This document shows, in pieces, positions 19,401 through 28,021 of a DNA stretch of 64,000 nt. The notes below the pieces were generated by a model that ran no database searches, was not told the origin of the DNA, and was given only the letters and a program-made list of their open reading frames with translations. The DNA is taken from contig NZ_JAUFQP010000010.1 of assembly GCF_030409805.1 (NCBI RefSeq), positions 129,001 to 193,000 on the forward strand, written 5' to 3'. The position numbers and the translations under genes are program-made. Source of the DNA: Algibacter miyuki. Lineage in GTDB: Bacteria; Bacteroidota; Bacteroidia; Flavobacteriales; Flavobacteriaceae. How positions within the stretch are numbered: position 1 is the first letter of the stretch; the number at the start of each line of letters is the position of its first letter.

Positions 19401-21294
19401 AAAGCTCATTTTCTGCAATTCGCTTTTCCGAGACATCGGTTGACACTCCTAAATACCCAATAAGGTTATTCTGTTCATCTTTAATTGAAGTTAGCGTTAA
19501 CTGTACTGGCAGCGTTGTTCCATCTTTTCTTAAATACGTCCATTCACGGGTATCATGAGCATTAGTTTTTGAGAGTTCTAACTGCGCCCTAAAGCCCTCT
19601 AGAGACTTGCCATATCGTTTTGCTATATCAATTCTAAAATTCTCTATTTCATCCTCTAAATGATAAAAAATTGGTCTTTTTATTCCTACTATTTCAGATG
19701 CAGAATAGCCCGTTAGAATTTCTGCTCCGTGGTTAAAGTGATTAATAATTCCTTCTGTATCGGTAGATACAATAGCTATTGTTCCAGAGTTAAAAATAGC
19801 TTTTAACTCTGTGTGTGCTTTATTTAAAGCTAACTCAGACTTTTTTATTATATCAATATCTTGAAAAACACCAAAAAGACGAATACAATTACCATCGACA
19901 AACTCAGCCTGGCCAATTGCACGTGTCCAAACGGTGTTTCCTTTAGCTGTTATTAATTCTAACTCCAAGTCATAAGAAGTTCCAAGTTCCATTGCCCTTT
20001 TAACAGCCTCTTCAATGGCATCTCTACTTTCTCCTTCTTTAAAAAATGCAATTGCTGTTTCTAAATCTGGCTCATAATTTTCAGGTACTTCGTGTATTTC
20101 AAAAACAACTTTACTCCAAAATATTGTGCCTTTTATTAAATCTATATCCCAAGTTCCAATACGGGCTATTTCATTCGTTTTATCTAATATTTTTTCTATG
20201 CGCTCTTTTTCTTCTTCTTTCTCTTTTAAATGGGTAATATCTCCAGTATGCATTATTAGCCCACCAACAACTCCTTCAGAGATATACCAAGGTCTTACAT
20301 CCCAATAAATCCATTGCACTGTGCCATCTTTGCGTACAAAAGGAGCTTCGTCACATTTATCAATTGCTCCATTCAAACATTTTTGATGATTTGCTTTCCA
20401 GTCTTCTCCTATTTCAGGGAAAAGATCATAATGACAACGACCAATTACCTCTTCATCTTCCATCTTATAATCTAAAATCCATTCTTTAGAAGCAGCTATA
20501 TAACACATATTTGTGTCTAACATAGCAATAGCTGTGGGCGCTTGCTCTATAAAAATTTTATTATAAGTGTCTTTAATTTCTAAATCTGCTTTAAGAATTT
20601 CAAGCTCTAAAACATTTTTCTTGATTCGTTCTTCCGATGCGCTTAACTCTTCATTAATAGCAATAAGTTCTTTGCTTTTCAAAGAAAACGCTTTTAATGA
20701 AGGAAATAAAATGAATAAATAACTACCAAGCATTAACAAAAAAACGCTTATTGCAAAAGCATATATTACAATTTTCAAATTTCGAAGTTTGCGTGTTTCG
20801 GCTTTTTGATAACTACTAAGTAAAGTATCAATATGTTGCAAGTAATGTTTTTCAGCTTCGGAAATTTTTTCTACTTCAATTTTTAAAAGTTCCACATTTG
20901 AAGCATCAATAATACGAGCACTAGACAATCTTAAACTTTTAAAATAATCTTTATTAAATTCAATAAGAGAATCTAAAGCGCTATTATTTCCGTTTTGATT
21001 ATTCCCACTTTTTAAGGAATCGTCTAAATCATGCCACGAATCTATCAACGCTTCTAAAGCGCTAACCGTATTTTTATTGGCAAAATTTCGACCACCAAAA
21101 CCAATATCATGCACAATTCTATTAAATCGTTGGCTTAGGGCACGTTGTTCTGTAATTATATTAATTACATTCGCATTTGAAATTTGTGAATTAATACCAC
21201 TGTGAATTATAAATAACACCGCAGCTATAATTATTGCTATTGTAAGTAATAATAGCTTATATCTGTATTTAATCGATCTCTTTAAATTTTTCAT
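16414..21294 (-). CDS. Membrane histidine kinase with about nine PAS modules
   Basis: This 1626-residue sensor has a first membrane helix at about 13-32, an extracytoplasmic helical domain with TEQRALSQRFNR (like type IV pili chemotaxis N-terminal domains), a second helix at about 175-197 and a coiled coil. About nine PAS/PAC modules follow. The first three (about 240-620) are divergent. Four similar A modules start near 630, 760, 1013 and 1260 (LLRKNQLL.FAE...MG.W.W) and two B modules near 893 and 1135 (FRGLLESAPDAMVIT). The kinase core has the phospho-accepting His in SHNLRAP (about 1420), N box NLVGNSIKYR, and G boxes FKDNGLGI and GVGLFMVKAQ. It is co-transcribed with the receiver protein at 15994. 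Start ATG 21294 replaces an adjacent TTG. Confidence 0.93.
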   Translation of the reverse strand: MKNLKRSIKYRYKLLLLTIAIIIAAVLFIIHSGINSQISNANVINIITEQRALSQRFNRIVHDIGFGGRNFANKNTVSALEALIDSWHDLDDSLKSGNNQNGNNSALDSLIEFNKDYFKSLRLSSARIIDASNVELLKIEVEKISEAEKHYLQHIDTLLSSYQKAETRKLRNLKIVIYAFAISVFLLMLGSYLFILFPSLKAFSLKSKELIAINEELSASEERIKKNVLELEILKADLEIKDTYNKIFIEQAPTAIAMLDTNMCYIAASKEWILDYKMEDEEVIGRCHYDLFPEIGEDWKANHQKCLNGAIDKCDEAPFVRKDGTVQWIYWDVRPWYISEGVVGGLIMHTGDITHLKEKEEEKERIEKILDKTNEIARIGTWDIDLIKGTIFWSKVVFEIHEVPENYEPDLETAIAFFKEGESRDAIEEAVKRAMELGTSYDLELELITAKGNTVWTRAIGQAEFVDGNCIRLFGVFQDIDIIKKSELALNKAHTELKAIFNSGTIAIVSTDTEGIINHFNHGAEILTGYSASEIVGIKRPIFYHLEDEIENFRIDIAKRYGKSLEGFRAQLELSKTNAHDTREWTYLRKDGTTLPVQLTLTSIKDEQNNLIGYLGVSTDVSEKRIAENELLRKNQLLTFAEKITMMGSWQWDIINNTGKISAGMCEIYEIDSSDSTMGFDEFFNFVHPDDKEKVALHVKGSVEEKAFENNFLHRIITAKGNVKIVQLLGKVITNEVGEVIEIIGACQDITEQKMKEAELLRKNHFLSFAERITKMGNWQWEVVTDTLTWSANLYGIFEHDVKEVNLKYDTFFSYVHPDDKAFITRYVEDAFIEKKFPENFIHRIITGNGTIKTVHFMGEVILDDQGEVLEMIGTCQDVTEQKMEENKFRGLLESAPDAMVITNEQGKIQLINKQAEKLFGYHIDELIGESVEILIPKRFLGTHETHRVGFFNTPRVRSIGDGKELYGINKAGKEIPIQISLSPLETEQGVLVSAAIRDITEQKLAKNELLRKNQLLNFAEEITLMGHWIWNILEDRVEWSSNLYNIFELEKEEVDLRFNTYFSFVHPEDKDLVSEYFDNAAKGGGFTNFSHRILTNGKVKTVQLLGEVGTNDSGSVIEMIGTCQDITEQKMAENKFRGLLESAPDAMVITDENSKIQMINKQAEKMFGYKIEELFNKSVDLLLPKRFLTGCESKVNTVLGDLMGTESSGDEELKAMNKKGEEFPVQINLSPLETEEGVLVSAAIRDISAQKLAQAELVRKNQLLTFAEKINVMGNWQWDIVNDELKWSSNLYGIFGLDENKTDLSYETYFSFVHPADKEAVTFYVRKSIEEKKFYNNFEHRIIASDGKVKFIHLLGVVNTNDSGEILELVGTCQDITEKKEEQDKIIEAKNNLENLAQKLTFNNKQLADFTHITSHNLRAPVSNLNSLLGFYNASESTEEKTLLFAKFEKVINHLTLTLNTLVDAVRIKNNTPIELEDIAFEEVLNKTKEILSGEIIKNNVIFSNDFSKVNKIRYNRIYIESIFLNLVGNSIKYRSPYRTPEISIQSEIIDGNVILQFKDNGLGIDLERHGHKLFGLNKVFHRHPEAKGVGLFMVKAQVEALGGVVSATSEVDKGSVFSINFNKM

Positions 21295-21571
21295 CAATAA
21301 TTATATAAACCAATTAAAAAAGATTGATTTTAATTAAACAAAATTATATTTCAAAATAAATTATTAAAAATTTTGGATACACCATAAGCCACTTGATTGT
21401 ATACTTGTAAGAAAAAGATATCCTAAATATTTTAATTAAGAGAATGTATAAATCATTATTTGGGACAAATATATTTAGACGTGCGCAAAGTACGAAAATT
21501 CCACGTAATCCTTTTGTTTTTTTCTTGCTTTGTTATATAATATACGTAAAATAAACTAAAACTAGACCAAC
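21295..21571. promoter_or_regulatory. Divergent intergenic region between the multi-PAS kinase and rdgB
   Basis: This 277-bp A/T-rich spacer separates divergent genes. The minus strand has two exact TAnnTTTG candidates for the kinase: TAATTTTG at 21339-21346 (leader about 40 nt) and TATATTTG at 21466-21473. Neither has a clear -33 box. No convincing promoter was found for rdgB, and no ORF or terminator is visible. Confidence 0.4.
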
Positions 21572-22144
21572 ATGCATATTGTTTTCGCTACCAACAACTT
21601 AAATAAAATTAAAGAGGTACAAGCCCTAATGCCAGAGCATATCACACTTTTGAGCCTAAAAGACATTGGTTGCACCGAAGATATCCCTGAAAACCAGCCG
21701 ACTATCGAAGGAAATGCAATGCAAAAAGCCAACTACATAAAAACGAACTATAACCACGACTGTTTTGCTGATGATACCGGACTGGAAGTTACTGCATTAA
21801 ACGGCGAACCAGGAGTGTATTCGGCACGTTATGCTGGAGAACAACGTAGCGATAACGATAACATGGATAAACTACTCCATAACTTACAAGATAAAACAGA
21901 CCGCAGTGCGCAATTTAAAACCGTAATCGCACTTCATATTAACGGCCTTACGCATACTTTTACAGGTATTTGCAAAGGCGAAATAACCACCAAAAAACAA
22001 GGCGAAAAAGGTTTTGGATACGATCCCATTTTTAGTCCCACGACCTTCAATATGACATTTGCAGAAATGGACTTAGTTGAAAAAAACAAAATTGGTCACC
22101 GCGGCAAAGCTGTAAGACAATTAGTCGGTTTTTTAAGCGAATAA
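21572..22144 (+). CDS. rdgB: RdgB/HAM1-family non-canonical purine NTP pyrophosphatase
   Basis: The 190-residue protein opens IVFATNNLNKIKEVQ, the family N-terminal motif. It continues with FADDTGLEVTALNGEPGVYSAR (about residues 67-88) and ends in the GEKGFGYDPIF and HRGKAV motifs. The enzyme hydrolyses dITP/ITP and XTP to monophosphates, keeping deaminated purines out of DNA and RNA. Length is typical. It lies 73 bp upstream of rel on the same strand. Confidence 0.96.
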   Translation: MHIVFATNNLNKIKEVQALMPEHITLLSLKDIGCTEDIPENQPTIEGNAMQKANYIKTNYNHDCFADDTGLEVTALNGEPGVYSARYAGEQRSDNDNMDKLLHNLQDKTDRSAQFKTVIALHINGLTHTFTGICKGEITTKKQGEKGFGYDPIFSPTTFNMTFAEMDLVEKNKIGHRGKAVRQLVGFLSE

Positions 22145-22183
22145 AAAACAACTAAAAAGCGTAAAAAAAAATTCTTTTTCCGG

Positions 22184-22213
22184 TTGACTATTACAATTGT
22201 TTTATTACTTTTA
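22184..22213 (+). promoter_or_regulatory. Weak candidate promoter of rel
   Basis: TTG (22184-22186), 19 nt, then TACTTTTA (22206-22213), which differs from TAnnTTTG only in the last base. The predicted start falls at the rel ATG (22218), so the mRNA would be leaderless. Confidence 0.35.
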
Positions 22214-22217
22214 GTCT

Positions 22218-24443
22218 ATGACAGATGAAGAGATAGAAAAAGAAAACGCAACCATTGCTAAAGCTTATAAAGAACTTTTAAAAGTTAGTTATACCACACT
22301 TTCTGATGAAGATAAAAAGCTAATACGGAAGGCATTTGAAGTTGCTGTAGACGGCCATAAAGACCAACGCCGTAAATCGGGTGAAGCCTATATTTTTCAT
22401 CCCATTGCTGTGGCCAAAATAGTAGCTCAAGAAATAGGTCTAGATGCGACATCTATTGCCGCTGCCCTACTTCATGATGTTGTGGAAGATAGCCCAGATT
22501 ATGACATTAAAGATATCGAAAATCTATTCGGTAAAACCATTGCTACCATTGTTGCCGGCTTAACTAAAATTTCCTCGTTAAGTAAAGATCAAGATATGGA
22601 TGTTTCGCTTCAAGCTGAAAATTTCCGTAAAATGTTATTAACCTTAAATGATGATGTACGCGTTATCATCATTAAAATTGCCGATAGATTGCACAACATG
22701 CAAACTATGGACTCTATGCGGCCCGATAAGCAAGTTAAAATCGCTTCGGAAACCTTATACATTTACGCTCCATTAGCCCATAGAATAGGGCTTTATAACA
22801 TAAAAACAGAGCTTGAAGATTTAGGCTTAAAATATCTAGAACCTACAGATTATTACGATATTTTAAATAAAACCAAAGAAAGCAAAAAGGATCAAGACTT
22901 ATATATTGAACAATTTAGCGGCGTTATACAAAACTCTCTTGATAAAGAAAAACTGAATTATACCATTAAAGGACGCCCTAAATCTATTTTTTCTATTCGA
23001 AAAAAGATGATAAATCAAGGTGTTTCCTTTGATGAGGTTTACGATAAATTTGCTATTCGAATTATTTATAAATGCGATGCCGATCCGCAGAATGAAAAAT
23101 TTCTCGCTTGGAAAATATATTCCATCGTTACCGATCATTTTAGACCAAACCCTATTCGCCTTCGCGATTGGATTTCGTCACCAAAAAGCACAGGTTATGA
23201 AGCACTTCATATTACCGTTATGGGGCCAAAAGGCCGTTGGGTAGAAGTACAAATACGTAGTGAACGCATGAATGAAATAGCCGAAAAAGGTTATGCTGCT
23301 CACTATAAATATAAGCAAGGAGGCGAAAAAGAAGATAATTTAGAAAGTTGGATTAACAGATTACAAGAAGCTTTAGAGAACCCACATACCAATGCTGTCG
23401 ATTTTGTAGAGCAATTCAAACTAAATCTATATTCAAAAGAAATATTTGTTTTTACTCCAAAGGGCGATTTAAAATCGCTCCCAAAAGGAGCAACAACACT
23501 CGATTTTGCTTTCAGCATACATACCCAAGTCGGGATGAAAACCCGTGGAGCCAAGGTAAACGGAAAATTAGTACCACTTAGTTATGAACTTAAAAGTGGC
23601 GATCAGGTCGATATTTTAACTTCAGAAAATGCAAAACCCAATCCAAACTGGTTAGACTATGCTACCACAGCAAGATCGCGCAGTAAAATTAAATCGGCCT
23701 TAAAAGAAGACCGTAAATTAATTGGTGAAGAAGGAAAAGAAATTTTACGTAGAAAATTAAAACAGCTTAAAATTAACTTAAACGAGGCGTCTATTAACGA
23801 AATGGTTAGCTATTTTAAGTTAAAAACTAGTTTAGATTTATTTTACCGAGTAGGCTTAGGCACTATAGACAATACTATGTTAAAGGCTTATGCTGCTTCT
23901 AGAAGCAATGCTTTAATGAGTTTTCTGAAAAGTAAAATGACTCGAAAAGCCAACTTACCTAATGACGATTTAGAGAAAGATGAAATTACCACTAAATTTG
24001 ACTCTCTAGTTTTTGGCAAGGAAGAGGATAAACTCGATTACAAACTAGCAAGCTGTTGTAACCCAATTCCTGGCGATGATGTTTTTGGTTTTTTAACCGC
24101 TTCAGATGGTTTAAAGGTGCATAAAAAGAATTGTCCAAATGCGCTAAGTCTTCAAGCTAACTACGCCTATCGCGTCATGTTAGCTAAATGGGTGGACTCG
24201 TCGCAACAAGAATTTTTGGCACATATCTCGCTATCAGGTATCGACCACATTGGTTTGGTAAGCGACATTACAACTATCATTTCAGAAAACATGCACGTTA
24301 ATATGAAGAGCATTAGCTTTGAAAGCGACGATGGCCTTTTTGCAGGTAAAATACATGTTGTAGTTAAGAATAAAACACTGTTAAAAAAACTTTTAGACCG
24401 CCTTGAGAAAATTAATGGCATAGATAAGGTTACTAGAGTGTAA
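22218..24443 (+). CDS. rel: Bifunctional (p)ppGpp synthetase/hydrolase
   Basis: This 741-residue long RelA/SpoT homologue makes and degrades the stringent-response alarmone. The HD hydrolase domain appears intact (YIFHPIAVAKI, LLHDVVEDS near residue 90, IIKIADRLHNM). The synthetase domain follows (KGRPKSIFSIRKKM, FAIRIIYKC, WISSPKSTGYEALHITV), then a TGS domain (EIFVFTPKGDLKSLPKGAT, about 408-470), a cysteine motif (LASCCNPIPGDDVFGF) and a C-terminal ACT domain. Because the HD motif is intact I call it bifunctional. It is followed at 26 bp by a Fur-family gene and then purA, which makes the GTP/ATP branch enzyme; clustering with purine metabolism is suggestive. Confidence 0.96.
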   Translation: MTDEEIEKENATIAKAYKELLKVSYTTLSDEDKKLIRKAFEVAVDGHKDQRRKSGEAYIFHPIAVAKIVAQEIGLDATSIAAALLHDVVEDSPDYDIKDIENLFGKTIATIVAGLTKISSLSKDQDMDVSLQAENFRKMLLTLNDDVRVIIIKIADRLHNMQTMDSMRPDKQVKIASETLYIYAPLAHRIGLYNIKTELEDLGLKYLEPTDYYDILNKTKESKKDQDLYIEQFSGVIQNSLDKEKLNYTIKGRPKSIFSIRKKMINQGVSFDEVYDKFAIRIIYKCDADPQNEKFLAWKIYSIVTDHFRPNPIRLRDWISSPKSTGYEALHITVMGPKGRWVEVQIRSERMNEIAEKGYAAHYKYKQGGEKEDNLESWINRLQEALENPHTNAVDFVEQFKLNLYSKEIFVFTPKGDLKSLPKGATTLDFAFSIHTQVGMKTRGAKVNGKLVPLSYELKSGDQVDILTSENAKPNPNWLDYATTARSRSKIKSALKEDRKLIGEEGKEILRRKLKQLKINLNEASINEMVSYFKLKTSLDLFYRVGLGTIDNTMLKAYAASRSNALMSFLKSKMTRKANLPNDDLEKDEITTKFDSLVFGKEEDKLDYKLASCCNPIPGDDVFGFLTASDGLKVHKKNCPNALSLQANYAYRVMLAKWVDSSQQEFLAHISLSGIDHIGLVSDITTIISENMHVNMKSISFESDDGLFAGKIHVVVKNKTLLKKLLDRLEKINGIDKVTRV

Positions 24444-24451
24444 AAAATGTG

Positions 24452-24459
24452 TAAATTTG
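24452..24459 (+). promoter_or_regulatory. Candidate -7 element of the Fur-family gene
   Basis: TAAATTTG lies between rel and the Fur-family gene and matches TAnnTTTG exactly. The predicted start is about 4 nt before the ATG at 24470, another almost leaderless arrangement. No clear -33 box. Confidence 0.5.
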
Positions 24460-24469
24460 CCACGCAATT

Positions 24470-24937
24470 ATGAATACAAAAGTAGATAATAAGAATCAAG
24501 ACATAGTAAAAAGCGTATTTACAAGCTTTTTAGAAAACAAGGGACACCGAAAAACCCCTGAACGCTACGCTATACTTCAAGAAATTTATAATAACAACGA
24601 ACATTTCGATATAGAATCTCTATATCTGAACATGAAAAATAAAAAGTATCGCGTTTCTAGAGCTACACTTTATAATACTATAGAGTTACTTTTAGAATGT
24701 AAATTGGTTAGAAAACATCAATTTGGACAAAACCAGGCGCATTACGAAAAATCGTATTTCGATAGACAGCACGATCATGTGATATTAACAGATACGGGTG
24801 AAGTTATCGAATTTTGCGATCCGCGAATTCAATCTATAAAAAAAACTATCGAAGAAGTTTTCGATATTGAAATCAATAATCATTCACTTTATTTCTACGG
24901 GACTAGAAAAACTCCTGATAGCAATAAGGACAACTAA
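24470..24937 (+). CDS. Fur-family metal-dependent transcriptional regulator
   Basis: The 155-residue protein has an N-terminal winged helix ([30 protein letters not shown] recognition helix, about residues 65-80) and a C-terminal dimerisation domain with a metal-binding [12 protein letters not shown] segment (about 100-112). It has only two cysteines and lacks the paired CxxC zinc site of classic Fur/PerR, as is common in Bacteroidota. The sensed metal or oxidant cannot be read from the sequence. It lies 26 bp after rel and 11 bp before purA. Confidence 0.93.
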   Translation: MNTKVDNKNQDIVKSVFTSFLENKGHRKTPERYAILQEIYNNNEHFDIESLYLNMKNKKYRVSRATLYNTIELLLECKLVRKHQFGQNQAHYEKSYFDRQHDHVILTDTGEVIEFCDPRIQSIKKTIEEVFDIEINNHSLYFYGTRKTPDSNKDN

Positions 24938-24948
24938 CTAATTTTACA

Positions 24949-26226
24949 ATGGCAGTAGATTTACTACTTGGATTACAATGGGGAGACGAAGGCAAAGGAA
25001 AAATTGTTGACGTACTTACCTCAAACTACAACATTATTGCTCGTTTTCAAGGCGGACCAAATGCAGGACACACTTTAGTTTTCAACGGAAAAAAACATGT
25101 ATTACATACCATACCATCAGGTATTTTCCATGATGACGCCACTAATTTAGTAGGAAATGGTGTTGTTATAGATCCTGTTATTTTCAAAGGAGAACTTGAT
25201 AAGCTTGAAGCACAAGGTGTAGATTACAGAAAATCTCTTGTAATTTCGCGTAAAGCTCATATTATTTTACCAACGCACCGATTACTAGATGCGGCAAGTG
25301 AAACATCTAAAGGAAAAGCCAAAATTGGATCAACCTTAAAAGGTATTGGACCAACTTACATGGACAAAACGGGTAGAAACGGGATTCGTGTTGGCGATTT
25401 AGAATTAAGCGATTGGAAAGATAAATATAGAGCTCTAGCTGATAAGCATGAGTCAATGATTTCTTTTTACAATGTTGATATTGAATACGATTTAAAAGAA
25501 CTTGAAACTGAATTCTTTAAGGCTATTGAAGTTTTAAAATCTCTAAAATTCATCGATTCTGAAGAATACATTTATCAAGCACAAAAATCTGGTCAAACGA
25601 TCTTAGCCGAAGGCGCTCAAGGTTCTTTATTAGATATCGATTTTGGAACATATCCATTCGTAACTTCTAGTAACACCACTGCTGCTGGAGCTTGTACTGG
25701 CTTAGGTGTATCTCCAGGACAAATTGGTGAGGTATTCGGAATTTTCAAAGCCTATACAACTCGTGTTGGTTCTGGCCCATTCCCTACTGAACTATTTGAC
25801 GTAGATGGTGAAACCATGGCTAAAGTTGGTAACGAATTTGGTGCTACTACAGGTAGAGCAAGACGTTGCGGTTGGTTAGATTTAATTGCGCTTAAATATG
25901 CTTGTCAAGTAAATGGTGTTACGCAATTAATGATGATGAAAGGTGATGTACTTTCAGGGTTTAAAACCTTAAAAGTATGTACAGCTTACAAATATAAAGG
26001 AGAAGTTATCGAGCATTTCCCTTACAACATTGAACCAGAAAATGTAGAACCTATCTATACTGATTTCAGTGGTTGGAATGAAGATTTAACAGGCATGTCT
26101 GAAGCGTCACAACTTCCGAAGTCATTAAACGAATACATTGAGTTTTTAGAAAAAGAATTAGAAATTCCGATTACTATCGTTTCTGTTGGACCAGATAGAA
26201 AACAAACAATTTTCAGAAATAAATAA
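24949..26226 (+). CDS. purA: Adenylosuccinate synthase
   Basis: The 425-residue enzyme catalyses GTP-dependent condensation of IMP and aspartate, the first AMP-specific step. Signatures: LLGLQWGDEGKGKIVD (about residues 5-20), FQGGPNAGHTL, GIGPTYMDKTGRNGIRVGDL, EGAQGSLLDIDFGTYPFVTSS, TTGRARRCGWLDL. Length is typical. It is probably co-transcribed with the Fur-family gene and ends at a strong terminator. Confidence 0.97.
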   Translation: MAVDLLLGLQWGDEGKGKIVDVLTSNYNIIARFQGGPNAGHTLVFNGKKHVLHTIPSGIFHDDATNLVGNGVVIDPVIFKGELDKLEAQGVDYRKSLVISRKAHIILPTHRLLDAASETSKGKAKIGSTLKGIGPTYMDKTGRNGIRVGDLELSDWKDKYRALADKHESMISFYNVDIEYDLKELETEFFKAIEVLKSLKFIDSEEYIYQAQKSGQTILAEGAQGSLLDIDFGTYPFVTSSNTTAAGACTGLGVSPGQIGEVFGIFKAYTTRVGSGPFPTELFDVDGETMAKVGNEFGATTGRARRCGWLDLIALKYACQVNGVTQLMMMKGDVLSGFKTLKVCTAYKYKGEVIEHFPYNIEPENVEPIYTDFSGWNEDLTGMSEASQLPKSLNEYIEFLEKELEIPITIVSVGPDRKQTIFRNK

Positions 26227-26250
26227 AACCTATTTCTAAATAATATTTTA

Positions 26251-26288
26251 AGACCTGATATGTTTCTCGAAACCATCAGGTCTTTTTT
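26251..26288 (+). terminator. Intrinsic terminator of purA
   Basis: A 9-bp stem AGACCTGAT with ATCAGGTCT (26251-26259 with 26275-26283) encloses an inner GTTTC/GAAAC hairpin and is followed by a run of T. Confidence 0.92.
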
Positions 26289-26349
26289 TGTTGCTTATTT
26301 CTTAACTATTAGTTAAACTAAATGCTTTCAATAAAATTCATTTTACAGT

Positions 26350-26357
26350 TACATTTG
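26350..26357 (+). promoter_or_regulatory. Candidate -7 element of the ECF sigma gene
   Basis: TACATTTG matches TAnnTTTG. The start site near 26364 lies between an upstream TTG (26359) and ATG 26374, supporting the ATG as start. Confidence 0.5.
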
Positions 26358-26373
26358 TTTGTATGCTGTAATT

Positions 26374-26952
26374 ATGAAACGACCACTCAAAAACTCTTCT
26401 AACGAACAACTTCAAATCCTTCTAAAAAAAGGTAATGAGAGTGCTTTCAACGAAATATACATTCGCTATTGGAAAATTTTATACACCTATGCATACCGAA
26501 TTTATACTGAAGAAAAAATTTGCGAAGATATTGTTCAAGAGGTATTTATAAGCCTCTGGCACAAATCTAAAACCATAGAAATAGTAAACCTTGAGGGTTA
26601 TCTTTTTAGAGCCATTAAATACAAAATAACAACCTATATCCGCGATTTAAAATTTACTTCTACCCATTTTGAAGCACTAGAAAACATTTTCATTTCTAGT
26701 CCGTCAGAAAAAAACTTAGAGTACCAAGAGCTAGAAGAAAGCCTGTTCTTAGAAATTGACAAACTAACTCCTAAATGCAAAAGAGTATTTATTTTAAGTA
26801 GGGTTGAACAATTATCTAATACCGAAATTTCTCAAAAACTAGACATCTCTATTCGAACAGTAGAAAAGCACATTAGTGATGCGCTTAAAAAATTAAAATC
26901 TTCTCTAAAAACAAATCATATTATTGGTTTTGTTATCACAATGTTTCTATAA
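26374..26952 (+). CDS. ECF RNA polymerase sigma factor (FecI-like)
   Basis: The 192-residue protein has sigma region 2 (FNEIYIRYWKILYTYAYRI, DIVQEVFISLW at about 20-75) and region 4 (LTPKCKRVFILSR, NTEISQKLDISIRTVEKHI at about 125-175), with no region 3, as in ECF sigmas. It is followed by a FecR anti-sigma gene and a SusC with STN domain, the classical cell-surface signalling order. The inferred role is transcription of the susC-susD-phosphodiesterase genes when the outer-membrane receptor is occupied. Confidence 0.94.
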   Translation: MKRPLKNSSNEQLQILLKKGNESAFNEIYIRYWKILYTYAYRIYTEEKICEDIVQEVFISLWHKSKTIEIVNLEGYLFRAIKYKITTYIRDLKFTSTHFEALENIFISSPSEKNLEYQELEESLFLEIDKLTPKCKRVFILSRVEQLSNTEISQKLDISIRTVEKHISDALKKLKSSLKTNHIIGFVITMFL

Positions 26953-27051
26953 AGTAAACATGAGCCTACTCATATTAAGAAACCATTAACCTCCACTTTT
27001 CTTCTACGTGTTATACTTAAAAATTGAGACTTGTAAATAAACAAGACCATT

Positions 27052-27984
27052 TTGAAAGACAAACATTTTATTTCCATAGCTAAAAATTACATTAATAACG
27101 TTGCGACTAAAGATGAAAAAAGGCAAGTCGATAATTTTTACGACGCTATGCAAGAAAAGCATAAATCGATTCCCGTTAATTTAAGCTTCCGGAAAGAAAT
27201 AAAAATTAAAAACGCTATAGACAGCGCTATTCATAAAAAAGCACATCCATTTAACTACAAAAATCTTTCCATTGCAGCTTCCATTTTACTCCTTATAGGT
27301 ATCACCTTTTCATATTCACTTCTAAGTATAAACCCCATAACTATTAAAACTCAAATGGGTGAACGAAGAGAAGTATTACTTCCAGATAGCAGTCATGTGT
27401 TCTTAAATTCAAACAGTAGTATAACTTATCATGATAATTTTACAGATGAAAGACATATTACATTAACAGGTGAAGCTTTTTTTAAAGTAACCAGAAACCT
27501 AAAGAAGCCATTTGTTATATCTTCTAATAATACAGAAACCAAGGTTTTAGGAACGTCCTTTAATGTTAACGCTACCAACAATAATAAAACTATCGTTAGT
27601 GTAAATACCGGTAAAGTACTTGTTCGCTCTAAAGTATCTCCTAAAAACAAAGTGATTTTAACCAAAAATCAACAAGTTACCTTTTTAAATCAAACACCTA
27701 TTATTCTGAATAATGCTAATAGTGATGATTTAATTGCTTGGACCAAAAATATTATTGTTTTGAATAACGAAACACTCGAAAACACAGCCAAGATTTTGGA
27801 AAACTGGTATAATGTTTCAATAGAATTTAAAGATGAAAAAACAAAACAAGAAACCATTACCGGAAAATTTAATAATGAAACCTTAAAAAACGTCATGACA
27901 AGTATCGAGCTACTTAAAGATTTAAAAATAGATTACTTAACACCAAACCATATTATTATAAGAAAGAACACAAAGAAAAATTAA
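27052..27984 (+). CDS. FecR-family anti-sigma factor / signal transducer
   Basis: The 310-residue single-pass inner-membrane protein has a short cytoplasmic N-terminal region, one membrane helix (about residues 74-95, SIAASILLLIGITFSYSLL), then a periplasmic FecR domain (MGERREVLLPDSSHVFLNSNS; GEAFFKVTRN) and a C-terminal STN-like segment that would contact the receptor plug. The start is TTG; no in-frame ATG precedes it. It lies 99 bp after the ECF sigma gene. It should hold the sigma factor inactive until the SusC-type receptor signals. Confidence 0.92.
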   Translation: MKDKHFISIAKNYINNVATKDEKRQVDNFYDAMQEKHKSIPVNLSFRKEIKIKNAIDSAIHKKAHPFNYKNLSIAASILLLIGITFSYSLLSINPITIKTQMGERREVLLPDSSHVFLNSNSSITYHDNFTDERHITLTGEAFFKVTRNLKKPFVISSNNTETKVLGTSFNVNATNNNKTIVSVNTGKVLVRSKVSPKNKVILTKNQQVTFLNQTPIILNNANSDDLIAWTKNIIVLNNETLENTAKILENWYNVSIEFKDEKTKQETITGKFNNETLKNVMTSIELLKDLKIDYLTPNHIIIRKNTKKN

Positions 27985-27988
27985 TAAT

Positions 27989-28021
27989 AAAAAAACCCAT
28001 TTCCGCTGCAACGAAAATGGG
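27989..28021 (-). terminator. Antisense-facing intrinsic terminator between fecR and susC
   Basis: On the minus strand the stem CCCATTTTCG with CGGAAATGGG has ten pairs (one G-U) and a 6-nt loop, followed by seven U (A-run at 27989-27995). Read on the plus strand the G-U becomes a C-A mismatch and there is no T-tract. It therefore works best for minus-strand transcription, although no minus-strand gene precedes it. Confidence 0.75.

Noticed and set aside
27996..28021. Plus-strand terminator ending the ECF sigma-fecR transcript
   Set aside because: On plus the stem has a C-A mismatch and no T-tract follows; the minus-strand reading is clearly better.
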